DNA of 64,000 bases, from the NCBI GenBank assembly GCA_031366605.1, contig JANLOO010000025.1, forward strand, positions 6,633 through 70,632. Direction: 5' to 3'. The number at the start of each line of letters is the position of its first letter. The stretch's first letter is position 1. Positions 33,007 through 42,010 of the stretch are shown here, piece by piece. This DNA is from CALMEC01 sp031366605 (GTDB taxonomy: Bacteria; Actinomycetota; Thermoleophilia; Miltoncostaeales; Miltoncostaeaceae). Under the pieces are notes generated by a model, which made no database searches, was not told the DNA's origin, and saw nothing but the letters and a program-made list of their open reading frames with translations. Position numbers and translations under genes: made by a program.

Positions 33007-33897
33007 CTACGGAGCCGTTTGCACGACCTCGAAATCGGCTCCGGTGATGCGGCCGAGCGCGTGCAGGTCGTCGTCGTTCCACGTCGGGCTGGGCGCGCCG
33101 GTGATGTACCAGGGGGAGCCGTTGTCCGCCAGGATCATTCCGTGGCGCTTGAGCGCCTCGAGCACGACGCGTGACTGCGGACCAAAGCCATCCAGTCTGA
33201 CCGAGGCCTTGAGCCGCACGCGCAGCCCCATCGGGGGCAGGTTGGGATCGTCCGACGCTCCCGCCTGGTGACGCGCCGGGAAGATGAATGACCGCCGGGT
33301 GCGCTGCGCGGTAAAGCGCAACGCGTGATCGATGCGTCCGGCGCGCACTTCGGCCGCGCGGGCGAGTCCCGGGAAGATCGGCAGGCCGGCGGCGTCTGCG
33401 CTGGTCCAGCCGATCGGGCGCAGCTTGTCCGAACGCAGGTCGAAGATCGCGCCGGAGCCTGCGCTCCAGCGGCCCGCGACCTTGCGTGCGGCGAAGAGCT
33501 CGTACAAGCGGCAGCGGTCACGATCGATGATCAGGACGTGCCGGTCACTTCCGCCTTCCATCCTGGGGCGAGCGGGGATGGGGTAGGGGCCGCGGTCGGA
33601 CTCGCCCGCGTACTGAAATCGCACCTGCACCTTCTTCTGGGTCTTGCGGACGATGTTGAACGGGATCCCGTACCCACCCTGGTTGCTGAAGTCCGGGTGC
33701 AGCGATCGGTCGATGCCGATGGCCGAGATCAGCGTGTCGGAGTTCGCGGCGACCGGCAGGGCCGAAACGTCCTGGTTCCACGCGTTGTCGGCGGGGAACA
33801 CCGGGCATTTGGGTGCGCCTGGCACCGTGGCGCCCGTCGCCGGCGTGGCCGGCGTCGCGATCAACAGCGTGACTCCTGTCAGGAATCTAAGTCTCAT
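33007..33897 (-). CDS. Conserved secreted protein of unknown function
   Basis: 296 aa with a clear signal peptide (MRLRFLTGVTLLIATPATPA). The mature part opens with CPVFPADNAWNQDVSALPV, and has GIPFNIV, QYAGESDRGPYPIP, GSDRHVLIIDRDRCRLYELF and RHGMILADNGSPWYITGAP. I recall similar sequences in many soil actinobacteria annotated only as hypothetical secreted proteins; no catalytic motif is evident, though its conserved Asp, His and Trp residues suggest an enzyme. Converges on ppk with 3 bp between. Confidence 0.7.
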   Translation of the reverse strand: MRLRFLTGVTLLIATPATPATGATVPGAPKCPVFPADNAWNQDVSALPVAANSDTLISAIGIDRSLHPDFSNQGGYGIPFNIVRKTQKKVQVRFQYAGESDRGPYPIPARPRMEGGSDRHVLIIDRDRCRLYELFAARKVAGRWSAGSGAIFDLRSDKLRPIGWTSADAAGLPIFPGLARAAEVRAGRIDHALRFTAQRTRRSFIFPARHQAGASDDPNLPPMGLRVRLKASVRLDGFGPQSRVVLEALKRHGMILADNGSPWYITGAPSPTWNDDDLHALGRITGADFEVVQTAP

Positions 33898-33959
33898 CGG
33901 GGCTCCCCTCGCAGCGGCACTACAATTGTCCGATCCTGGTCAACCAGGGTTCCGCTCTC

Positions 33960-34970
33960 GTGAACAAAGTCCTTCGCATCATCCTCTGGCCAGCCTCCCA
34001 TTTCTTCCGGTGGGTGGGGCGTCTGTTCGTGGCTGTGCTGCGTCGGGTGATGTCGAACGGGGTCACTGGGACCGCCAGCCAGTTCGCCTACAACACGTTC
34101 CTGGCGACGGTGCCGTTTACGTTTGTCGTCGTGACGGCCATCAAACTGTCGAGCCCGACTGCCTATCAAACCCTGTTCGATGCGCTCGACGGGACGATTC
34201 CGGGCATCACCGGCCTGACAGACACCTTCAGCAATAGCACCGCCAAGGGTACGGCGGCCGGGTTGGTGATCCTCTTCGGCGTGATCGCCGGCATCTACGT
34301 GGCGTCCAACGCGATCGGGGCGTTGGTCGACGGCCTCGATCGGGCGCAGCACCTCAACCACCGGCCGTGGTGGCGCAGCAAGCTCATCAACTTCGGCTTC
34401 GCCGCGGGCGCGAGCGTCCTCGCCGCCGCCAGCACGCTGGTCCTCGCCGGTGGGCCGGAGCTCGTCCGGGGATTCGCGAGACTGTTTGGGGCGAACACCT
34501 TCGTCAGGAGCCTTGCGGACTCCCTTGCGTTGCCGGTCGGGATCGTGACGCTCCTGTTGTTCACCGTGTTGATCTACCGCTTCGGCCCAAACGGCATGCG
34601 GCTTGGCTTTCGCACCATCCTGCCGGGTGCGCTGCTTTCGGTGGTCGCGACGTTCGGACTCACGAAGCTGATCGGCCTGTACGCCGACGCATTCAACAAC
34701 CTGGACGCGGTCTACGGAACGCTGGGCAGCCTGTTCGTCTACCTGACGTTTCTGTACTTCACCGGCCTGATGTTCCTGGTGGGGGCGGAGCTCAACGCCG
34801 AGCTCGTGCACCGCCGTCTGATCCGGGCGTCAACGAGGGATGCGGCTGCGCGAGCGGCGATCTCAGCCGCGGCGGCTCAAGCTGCAGCAGCAGGCGCGCC
34901 GACGTTGACCGGGGCCGGCGCCGGTCCGACCGCAGCGATCACGACGATCACGGACGTCGAACGAACCTGA
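33960..34970 (+). CDS. YihY/BrkB-family inner-membrane protein
   Basis: 336 aa, six membrane helices expected and visible: VTGTASQFAYNTFLATVPFTFV near the start, GTAAGLVILFGVIAGIYVASNAIGALVDGLD, LINFGFAAGASVLAAASTLVL, VGIVTLLLFTVLIYRF, ILPGALLSVVATFGLTKLIG, and YGTLGSLFVYLTFLYFTGLMFLVGAELNAEL, which is the family signature. Ala/Thr-rich cytoplasmic tail. Function uncertain (once wrongly called RNase BN). GTG 33960; a TACAAT -10-like box lies at 33921-33926. Confidence 0.87.
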   Translation: MNKVLRIILWPASHFFRWVGRLFVAVLRRVMSNGVTGTASQFAYNTFLATVPFTFVVVTAIKLSSPTAYQTLFDALDGTIPGITGLTDTFSNSTAKGTAAGLVILFGVIAGIYVASNAIGALVDGLDRAQHLNHRPWWRSKLINFGFAAGASVLAAASTLVLAGGPELVRGFARLFGANTFVRSLADSLALPVGIVTLLLFTVLIYRFGPNGMRLGFRTILPGALLSVVATFGLTKLIGLYADAFNNLDAVYGTLGSLFVYLTFLYFTGLMFLVGAELNAELVHRRLIRASTRDAAARAAISAAAAQAAAAGAPTLTGAGAGPTAAITTITDVERT

Positions 34971-35038
34971 TGACAGTGCCCGGTTCCGGCCCGCCGATCC
35001 CACTCTGGCATCATTCCAACTGAGTTCGCTCATCACCC

Positions 35039-37069
35039 ATGGCCGACAACAACACCACGAACCGGGAGAAACTCCCGCGTAAGCCCAAAAACTCGCCGCC
35101 TGGCTGGCGCGTCGAGGGTGGACCGACCGAAACGAGCGGCGGCGCAGGTCGGCGCAGACCTCCGGGTGGACCACGGTTTTGGTGGATTCTGGTCGCCGCC
35201 CTGGCGCTCAACTGGATCGTCTTCCAGATCATCGCGCCGAACGAACCCAACCGCATCACGATTCCGTATACGGAGTTCCTCAAGCAGGTCGATAGCGGCA
35301 ACGTTGAGAAGATCAGCTCGCTCGGCGACCGGATCACGGGCAACGTCCGAAACGAGATCACCGAGGTCGATGGCAAGCAACGCGCGAAGGGCTTCCGGAC
35401 CGTGCGGCCGAGCTATGTGGTCAACGATGATCTTCAGAAGCGTCTCGAAGCCAAGAATGTGCTTGATACGGCCAAGTCGTTGGACGAGCCCAGGCCGTTC
35501 TGGCAGACGCTGCTCGCCGGGTTCGGTCCGGCCATCCTGCTCATCCTGTTGTTCGTCTGGTTCTTCAAGCGAGCCGCCGGCGGCGCAGGCGGTGGGGGCG
35601 GCATCCTCGGTGTCGGCAAGTCGCGCGCCAAGCGCTACGAAGCCAACGAGCAGCGCACCACGTTCGCCGATGTCGCGGGTATCGACGAGGTCAAGCTCGA
35701 GTTGTCCGAAGTGGTCGACTTCCTCAAACACCCCGAGAAGTATCTGAAGCTCGGCGGCACGATCCCGCGCGGCGTGCTGCTGTACGGACCGCCCGGCACC
35801 GGTAAGACGTTGTTGGCCCGAGCCGTGGCCGGTGAGGCGGGCGTGCCGTTCTTCTCGTTGTCGGCCTCGGAGTTCGTCGAGATGTTCGTCGGTGTGGGCG
35901 CCAGCCGGGTGCGCGACCTGTTCAAACAGGCCAAGGAGGCGGCGCCGGCCATCATCTTCATCGATGAACTCGATGCGATCGGACGTTCACGTGGCAGTGG
36001 TGCAATGGGTGGCCATGAGGAGCGTGAGCAGACCCTCAACCAGATCCTGACCGAGATGGACGGGTTCAGCGGCGCGGAGGGTGTCATCGTGCTGGCGGCG
36101 ACCAACCGCCCCGAGATCCTGGACGCCGCGTTGCTGCGCCCGGGTCGCTTCGACAGGCGCGTTTCAGTGAACTCGCCGGATCAGGCCGGGCGGCTCGCGA
36201 TCCTCAGGGTCCACACGCGCCACATGCCGCTTGCGGACGACGTCGACCTGGAGGGTCTTGCCTCGTCGTCACCGGGCATGGTCGGCGCCGACCTCAAGAA
36301 CCTGGCCAACGAAGCGGCGCTGATGGCGGCGCGGCGGGCCCACGAGCGCGTTCAGCTGGCGGACTTCACGGACGCGTTGGAGAAGATCTTGCTGGGGGCT
36401 GAGCGCAAGATCATGCTCAGTAAGGACGAACGTGAGCGCACGGCCTACCACGAGTCGGGTCACGCGTTGCTCGGGATGCTCCAACCGGGAGCGGACCCGG
36501 TGCGCAAGATCTCGATCATCCCGCGCGGTCGGGCGCTGGGCGTGACGTTCCAGTCGCCATCGGCCGACCGATACGGCTACGACGCCGACTACCTGCGCGG
36601 TCGCATCGTGGGGGCCCTCGGCGGCCGGGCTGCCGAGAAGATCGTCTACGGCGACGTCACGACGGGGGCGGAGTCCGACCTCGAGACTGTGACACGCATC
36701 GCCAAGCAGATGGTTGGACGCTGGGGGATGAGCGAGGCGATCGGCCCGGTATCGGTGTTGCCCGGCCCCAATGACGAGCCCTTCCTGTTGCCGGGAACCG
36801 GCCCGGGCGGGCCCTCAGCGCAGACGCTCGAGCTGATCGACAGTGAGGTCCGCAAGATCGTCGACGAGTGCTACCAGAAGGCCCTGACCCAGATCGCCGA
36901 GAATCGCGACAAGCTCGAGGCACTGGCCAAGGCCCTCCTGGACCGTGAAACGCTGGACGAAGCCGACGCCTACGCCGTGGCCGGGTTCCCCCGCCCTCCG
37001 CGCCCCGAACTCCTCGAGCCCGCCATCCCCGATGCGTCCGATGCGACCGAAAGCGCTCCGACCGCTTAA
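35039..37069 (+). CDS. ftsH: ATP-dependent zinc metalloprotease FtsH
   Basis: Membrane-bound AAA+ protease for quality control of membrane and regulatory proteins. Polar N-terminus, helix 1 at about 47-65, periplasmic domain, helix 2 at about 154-176, a Gly-rich linker, AAA module with Walker A GPPGTGKT (250-257), Walker B IIFIDE (305-310) and second region of homology TNRPEILDAALLRPGRFDR, then the zinc site HESGH (471-475). 676 aa, complete. No ribosome site precedes ATG 35039, so it may be leaderless or weakly initiated. Not next to tilS/hpt/folE as in many bacteria. Confidence 0.95.
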   Translation: MADNNTTNREKLPRKPKNSPPGWRVEGGPTETSGGAGRRRPPGGPRFWWILVAALALNWIVFQIIAPNEPNRITIPYTEFLKQVDSGNVEKISSLGDRITGNVRNEITEVDGKQRAKGFRTVRPSYVVNDDLQKRLEAKNVLDTAKSLDEPRPFWQTLLAGFGPAILLILLFVWFFKRAAGGAGGGGGILGVGKSRAKRYEANEQRTTFADVAGIDEVKLELSEVVDFLKHPEKYLKLGGTIPRGVLLYGPPGTGKTLLARAVAGEAGVPFFSLSASEFVEMFVGVGASRVRDLFKQAKEAAPAIIFIDELDAIGRSRGSGAMGGHEEREQTLNQILTEMDGFSGAEGVIVLAATNRPEILDAALLRPGRFDRRVSVNSPDQAGRLAILRVHTRHMPLADDVDLEGLASSSPGMVGADLKNLANEAALMAARRAHERVQLADFTDALEKILLGAERKIMLSKDERERTAYHESGHALLGMLQPGADPVRKISIIPRGRALGVTFQSPSADRYGYDADYLRGRIVGALGGRAAEKIVYGDVTTGAESDLETVTRIAKQMVGRWGMSEAIGPVSVLPGPNDEPFLLPGTGPGGPSAQTLELIDSEVRKIVDECYQKALTQIAENRDKLEALAKALLDRETLDEADAYAVAGFPRPPRPELLEPAIPDASDATESAPTA

Positions 37070-37108
37070 CGGCTCCATGGGTCTGCGGTCGGGTGTTTGG
37101 AGTATCGA

Positions 37109-39658
37109 CTACTCGTAGTGGAGCGCCTCGAGCGGCTGGAGCTTGGCTGCGCGTCGCGCGGGGGCGAGGGCGGCGATCAGGCCGGCGACCACGGCCAGGA
37201 TGAACACCACCACGATTGTGCCAACGGGGACGGAGAACTGGATACCCTCGTTTTCAAGACCCCTTGCAATCAGATAGCCGAAGAGCAGGCCGACAGCGAT
37301 CCCGATCAGCCCACCGATCGCGCACGTGATGACACTCTCGCTGAAGATCATCGAACGCAGCTGCCCGCGCGTCGTGCCGATGGCGCGGAGCATCCCGATC
37401 TCCCGCGTGCGTTCATACACGGCGAGCAGCAGCGTGATGAGCACGCCGAACAGCGAGATCACGATGCTGAACGCCAGCAGCGCGTAAAAGATGGTGAGAA
37501 TTTGGTTGATCTGCTTGCCGACGAAGTCCTTGTACTCACTGTTGGTACGGACTTTGGCGGCGGGGTAGCCCTCTTTGAGTGCGGTCGCGACAGCTGCCTT
37601 GCCGGTCGCCGTCGAGACACCGCCGGCGAACTTGACCAGCAGGACTCCGACGTCTCTGTCGACGAACAGACTGTCGTAGGCGGCGTTCGACACGACGAAC
37701 CCGGTAAAGAGCTGAGGGTCGCGGTATTCGCCGAGCACGCGAAGGCGCGCAGTTTTTCCGTCGAGCGTTGTGATCCCGAACCCCTGCCCGATCGTGAGGT
37801 CGTGCGTCTTGGCGAAGTCCCGTTCGACGATGGCGCCGTCCGAGCCGAGTTGCCCCAGAAGCTGGTCCGAGCCGCCGTTCTGCCAATCGAACTCGACGAG
37901 TGCATTCGCCTGGCTCGGGTCGACCGCGCTGAGCTGTTCGGTGCCCCCTGTCTCGAGGCGCACCTCACCAAAACCGACCCCGAGCACCGACGCGACTCCG
38001 GGAGCCGATCGGCTCGCATCGACTGCCCCGACTGACAGTGGCGTGAACCCTTCGTTGATGATGATGAGGTCGCTCGAGAGGGTGTTGTCCAACGCATCGA
38101 TGAACGAACTCTTGAGGCCTGCGACGAAGACGCTGATGAACACGACCAGACCAACGCCGATCATGAGCGCTGCCGCCGTGGTCGCGGTCCGTGATGTGTT
38201 GCGCATCGCGTTTTCCCGGCCGAGTCGCCCGGAGTTGCCGGCGAGCTTCTGGAGCGGCCAGCCGAGTACCCGGGCCAGGGGTCGGATGACGAATCGAATC
38301 AGCATGCCGACACCGATCAACACCGCGAGCGCGCCGACCGCGATCAGCCCGGTCCGTTGCCCCACTGAGCCATTGCTGGCGAATCCCGCGGCGATGCCGC
38401 CGATTCCCAGGAATGCGATGAGCACGCCGACGTACGGCGAGAAGCGGGACCAGCGCGTGCGCGGCAGCGTCGCGCCCTCACGGAGTGCGGCGATCGGCGG
38501 GATCCGGGTCGCGCGCAAACCGGGGATGAACGCCGCAAGGACCGTGACGATCGTTCCGACGAGGATCGGCACGATCACGGTGCGCGGCTTGATCTGAAGT
38601 CCGGTGGTTGGGAGTCCGAAGCCGGCGGCGTCGAACAGGAGCGTGATGGCCTTGGCAAAGAGCACGCCGACGCCGACGCCGACGATGGATGCGAGCAGGC
38701 CGATCACGAACGCCTCGGCGAGCACGCTCCGGAGCAACTGCCAGCGGCTTGCGCCGACGGTGCGGAGCATGGCGAGTTCTCGGATACGTTGCGCGACCGT
38801 GATCGAGAAGACATTGAAGATGATGAACGCGCCGACCAGGAGCGCGATCAGGGCAAAGACGAAGAGGAACTGCTTGAGGAAGCCCAGGTTGTCGTTGATG
38901 TCGCCTGATTGCCGCGTTGCGTTGGCCGTGCCGGTCTCCACCAGCACGTTGGCCGGCACTGCCGCCTGAACCCGACTCGCGAGGTCGGTCGGGGTCACGC
39001 CGGAATCGGCGGCGACGAGGATGGTCGAGACCTGTCCTTTGCGGTCGTACCAGTCCTGCGCGTCCTGCAGCGTGATGGCTGTCAGGGTGGCGCCACCAAT
39101 CGAGTTCGCATCGCCGAACTTGAAGATGCCGCTGACCGTCACAGGCTGCTGGCCGACCCGGGTCGTCAAGCCGACGCGTTGCCCGACGTTGATCTTCTCC
39201 CGGTCCGCGAGGCCCTTGTCGATCGCGACGTCACCGTGTTTGGCCGGGAACGTCCCCGAAACGATCGTGTTGCTGTTAAAGCGCTCGCTGGGGGTGGAGA
39301 ACACCAGCGGCGGGGCCCCTGTGGTCGGCCCGACGTACTTTCCCTTGACGACGAGTGCGCCGAGCCCCCCGATCTGTCCTTCAGCGCGCGCCACGCCGGG
39401 TACCTTCTGGACTGTTGCGACGAGGGACTCCGGGAGCGGCCCCGGCTGCTGCTGCTGGGTGTCGAACGCGGTCTTCTGCGTCAAGATGACGTCGGTGCCC
39501 TCGTTCGCCTTCTTGAAGATGTCGTCGAACGCGCCACTGACCTGGTCGGTCAGGATGAAGGTACCTGCGATCATCGCGGTGCCGAGGAGGATCGCGATGC
39601 CGGTCAGCACCGAGCGGAGCTTTCGAGTGCGCAGCGCTTTGAGTGCGAACCGAAACAC
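37109..39658 (-). CDS. MacB/FtsX-type ABC transporter permease, two FtsX domains
   Basis: 849-residue permease of the large-extracellular-loop exporter/mechanotransmission class. N-terminal helix LRSVLTGIAILLGTAMIAGTF, MacB periplasmic core-like domain, first FtsX block (about 265-410, FIIFNVFSITVAQRIRELAMLRTVGASRWQ), a second N-terminal anchor near 490, another extracellular domain, and a second FtsX block at the end (YERTREIGMLRAIGTTRGQLRSMI). Paired with the ATPase gene 3 bp upstream. Likely exports a lipid, peptide or lipoprotein; no substrate can be named. Confidence 0.88.
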   Translation of the reverse strand: MFRFALKALRTRKLRSVLTGIAILLGTAMIAGTFILTDQVSGAFDDIFKKANEGTDVILTQKTAFDTQQQQPGPLPESLVATVQKVPGVARAEGQIGGLGALVVKGKYVGPTTGAPPLVFSTPSERFNSNTIVSGTFPAKHGDVAIDKGLADREKINVGQRVGLTTRVGQQPVTVSGIFKFGDANSIGGATLTAITLQDAQDWYDRKGQVSTILVAADSGVTPTDLASRVQAAVPANVLVETGTANATRQSGDINDNLGFLKQFLFVFALIALLVGAFIIFNVFSITVAQRIRELAMLRTVGASRWQLLRSVLAEAFVIGLLASIVGVGVGVLFAKAITLLFDAAGFGLPTTGLQIKPRTVIVPILVGTIVTVLAAFIPGLRATRIPPIAALREGATLPRTRWSRFSPYVGVLIAFLGIGGIAAGFASNGSVGQRTGLIAVGALAVLIGVGMLIRFVIRPLARVLGWPLQKLAGNSGRLGRENAMRNTSRTATTAAALMIGVGLVVFISVFVAGLKSSFIDALDNTLSSDLIIINEGFTPLSVGAVDASRSAPGVASVLGVGFGEVRLETGGTEQLSAVDPSQANALVEFDWQNGGSDQLLGQLGSDGAIVERDFAKTHDLTIGQGFGITTLDGKTARLRVLGEYRDPQLFTGFVVSNAAYDSLFVDRDVGVLLVKFAGGVSTATGKAAVATALKEGYPAAKVRTNSEYKDFVGKQINQILTIFYALLAFSIVISLFGVLITLLLAVYERTREIGMLRAIGTTRGQLRSMIFSESVITCAIGGLIGIAVGLLFGYLIARGLENEGIQFSVPVGTIVVVFILAVVAGLIAALAPARRAAKLQPLEALHYE

Positions 39659-39661
39659 GCG

Positions 39662-40420
39662 CTACTCCAGTGACTTCATGACGTCGAGGATTTCTTCAGC
39701 AGCCATGTGGGGGCTGCGGCGGACGATGCGGCCGTCTTCCAGGAAGAGCAGCTCATCCGCGATGGCGGCGGCGCGGGGATCGTGCGTGACCATCACGATC
39801 GTCTGGTTCAGCTCCTTGACCGACCGGTGGAGCAGTTCGAGGATCTCGCCCCCGGTCTTGGAATCCAGGTTGCCGGTTGGCTCGTCGGCGAAGATCACCG
39901 CGGGCTTCGACACCAAGGCTCGGGCGATGGCGACCCGTTGCTGCTGGCCGCCGGAGAGTTCAGCCGGGCGGTGACGCAGTCGGTCCCCCAGGCCGACCTC
40001 ACCCACGAGGCGTTCCATCCAGGCCGGGTCGGGGCGTATTCCCGCGATGGACAACGGCATCTCGATGTTCTCCTTGGCCGTCAGCATCGGGAGCAGATTG
40101 AAGAACTGGAAGACAAACCCGATCTTCTCGCGACGCAACAGGGTCAACGCCTTGTCTTTGAGGTGCGTGATCTGGGTGCCGTCGATCCAGACCTCGCCCT
40201 CCGTCGGGTGGTCGAGTCCGGCAAGGATGTGCATGAGCGTCGACTTGCCGGAACCCGATGGTCCCATGATCGCGACGAACTTGCCGTGTTCGAGGTCCAA
40301 GTCCACGCCGCGGAGGGCCTCCACGGCCGTGTCACCCTCCCCGTACCGGCGGACCAGGCCGCGTGCGGAGACCACTGCTGCGCTTGCCACGGCGGGGACC
40401 GTGTCGATGTGTTCAGGCAA
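39662..40420 (-). CDS. MacB/LolD-type ABC transporter ATP-binding protein
   Basis: ATPase partner of the FtsX-type permease. Walker A GPSGSGKST, Q-loop FVFQFFNLLPMLTAKEN, signature ELSGGQQQRVAIARAL, Walker B VIFADEPTGNLDS, H-loop VMVTHDPRAAAIAD. The TTG at 40420 (252 aa) was chosen because AGGAGGG lies 6 nt upstream; the ATG at 40468 adds 16 residues without a ribosome site. Three bp to the permease gene, so the two are co-translated. Confidence 0.9.
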   Translation of the reverse strand: MPEHIDTVPAVASAAVVSARGLVRRYGEGDTAVEALRGVDLDLEHGKFVAIMGPSGSGKSTLMHILAGLDHPTEGEVWIDGTQITHLKDKALTLLRREKIGFVFQFFNLLPMLTAKENIEMPLSIAGIRPDPAWMERLVGEVGLGDRLRHRPAELSGGQQQRVAIARALVSKPAVIFADEPTGNLDSKTGGEILELLHRSVKELNQTIVMVTHDPRAAAIADELLFLEDGRIVRRSPHMAAEEILDVMKSLE

Positions 40421-40537
40421 CCCGATCCCTCCTGGAATGGCCGACTGCGCGACCCTACCAAGCTGCATCCATCGCTCGGTTAAGTCTCGGTAATGAACAC
40501 TGCGATCAAGCCGCTCCTACCGCGCCCGGCAGACGAA

Positions 40538-40543
40538 TAGCCT
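40538..40543 (+). promoter_or_regulatory. -10 element of a leaderless gene
   Basis: TAGCCT lies 6 nt before ATG 40550 (9 nt before ATG 40553). Confidence 0.4.
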
Positions 40544-40549
40544 GACGAC

Positions 40550-42010
40550 ATGATGCGTACGTGGGTCGTCTGCGCTTTGCTGAGCGGGGTCGTCGCAGGT
40601 CCGGCCCGAGCGGGCGACCGTGAGCTGCTCGCGGCCCTCGATGGCGGGCTCGGCCCGACGGCTTCCGCTTCGCGCGCCGCGGCAGGAGCCTCGCCTGGTT
40701 TGGTACAGGTCCACTACGACCGCTCCCGTGATCTTCAGGAACGCATCCGTGCGGCCGCACCGTTCTCGGTGTCCTGCCACGCACTCGGGGGCTGGGCACG
40801 TCGGTATGCGGCCGCGGAGGTCGCATCGGCCGAGGGTTTTGATCGGCTCGACCCGGCCCGGGCGCGCAAGTACCGCGCCGTGGCCGTGTCGGCACGCGCT
40901 CGTCTGGTGCCGGCGCGACGGTCCTGTCGGGCGGGGACTGCGCGTCGCGACGCAGGACCACCTGCGTTGCTTGAACCTCGCCCGTGGGCCGTGTCGTTTG
41001 GGGACATCATCGCGCGCGCCCCCGCGGGTGCCGACGCGGCGACGCTGTATGTCAATGGGGCCGCGGCGGGCTCGGTGGTGATCGCCGGTCGCCTCGCCCG
41101 GGGGAGGTTCGTGCGACCGCCGGGGCGTTACGACGTGGAGGTCAGGTTCACCCACGCAGGCGGTGCGGTCCGGCTGGCGCGATCGCGGGGTGTGTGGCTC
41201 TTACCCGACACCGCCTCGGTGCCGGTCCGCGTTGCCGACGAGGACGCGGCGTGGCAGGCGAAAGTGCGCGAGGCCACGTCGCGATTCTCGGGGATCTCGG
41301 CCGTATGGATCCACGATCTGTCGACCGGACGTGCCGCCAGTTGGAACGCCGGTGCGCTGTTCCCCGCGGCCTCCACGGTCAAGTTGGGGGTCCTGGTCGA
41401 GGCGGTGCGGCGCATGGGTTCGCAACCCGAGTCGTCGGCCATATTCCACGATGCGCAGGCCATCGGCGGATGGAGTTCCAACCTGGCGGCCAACCGGTTG
41501 CTAGGACGCGTGGGCGGCCCGGCTGGTGTGCAGCGAGCCCTACGGCGCATGGGCGCCGCGTCGAGCACGTACACCGGCCCCTACATCGTCGCAACTGAGC
41601 GTCCTGCGGTCGATTCCCCGAATCCACCACCGCGGGTGTCGCGCCGTGTGACGACCGCGGCTGATCTGGGCACGGTCATGCGCATGCTTCACGAAGCGGC
41701 GGTCGGCAGGGGTGGTGCACTCGCCGCAACGGGGATGACACGAACGCAGGCGCGTCTTGTGCTGGGACTGCTGCTCTCATCCGAGGCGGCCGGGGACAAT
41801 CTGGGTGTGTTCCGGGAATCGCTCGGCACCGACGTCCCGGCTGCCCAGAAACAGGGGTGGATCTCGTCGGCGCGGCACACGGCGGCGGTCGTCTACACGT
41901 CGCGCGGTCCGGTCGTCGTCGTCGCGTTGACCTCCCAGCCGCTGTTGACGCGCTCGGCAGCCGCACGGCTTGGCGCCGACCTGATCACGATCGCGACGTC
42001 GGTGCCGTAA
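40550..42010 (+). CDS. Secreted serine beta-lactamase-like hydrolase
   Basis: 486 aa. Signal peptide at about 1-21, an N-terminal region of unknown fold (to about 230), then a class A beta-lactamase-like domain: S275-T-V-K278 as the SxxK nucleophile site, WSSNLAANRLLG in place of the SxN motif, and KQGW near the end where class A enzymes have KTG. The altered third motif suggests a peptidase or carboxypeptidase-like role rather than strong beta-lactamase activity. The last 26 bp overlap the convergent NDH-2 gene. Confidence 0.75.
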   Translation: MMRTWVVCALLSGVVAGPARAGDRELLAALDGGLGPTASASRAAAGASPGLVQVHYDRSRDLQERIRAAAPFSVSCHALGGWARRYAAAEVASAEGFDRLDPARARKYRAVAVSARARLVPARRSCRAGTARRDAGPPALLEPRPWAVSFGDIIARAPAGADAATLYVNGAAAGSVVIAGRLARGRFVRPPGRYDVEVRFTHAGGAVRLARSRGVWLLPDTASVPVRVADEDAAWQAKVREATSRFSGISAVWIHDLSTGRAASWNAGALFPAASTVKLGVLVEAVRRMGSQPESSAIFHDAQAIGGWSSNLAANRLLGRVGGPAGVQRALRRMGAASSTYTGPYIVATERPAVDSPNPPPRVSRRVTTAADLGTVMRMLHEAAVGRGGALAATGMTRTQARLVLGLLLSSEAAGDNLGVFRESLGTDVPAAQKQGWISSARHTAAVVYTSRGPVVVVALTSQPLLTRSAAARLGADLITIATSVP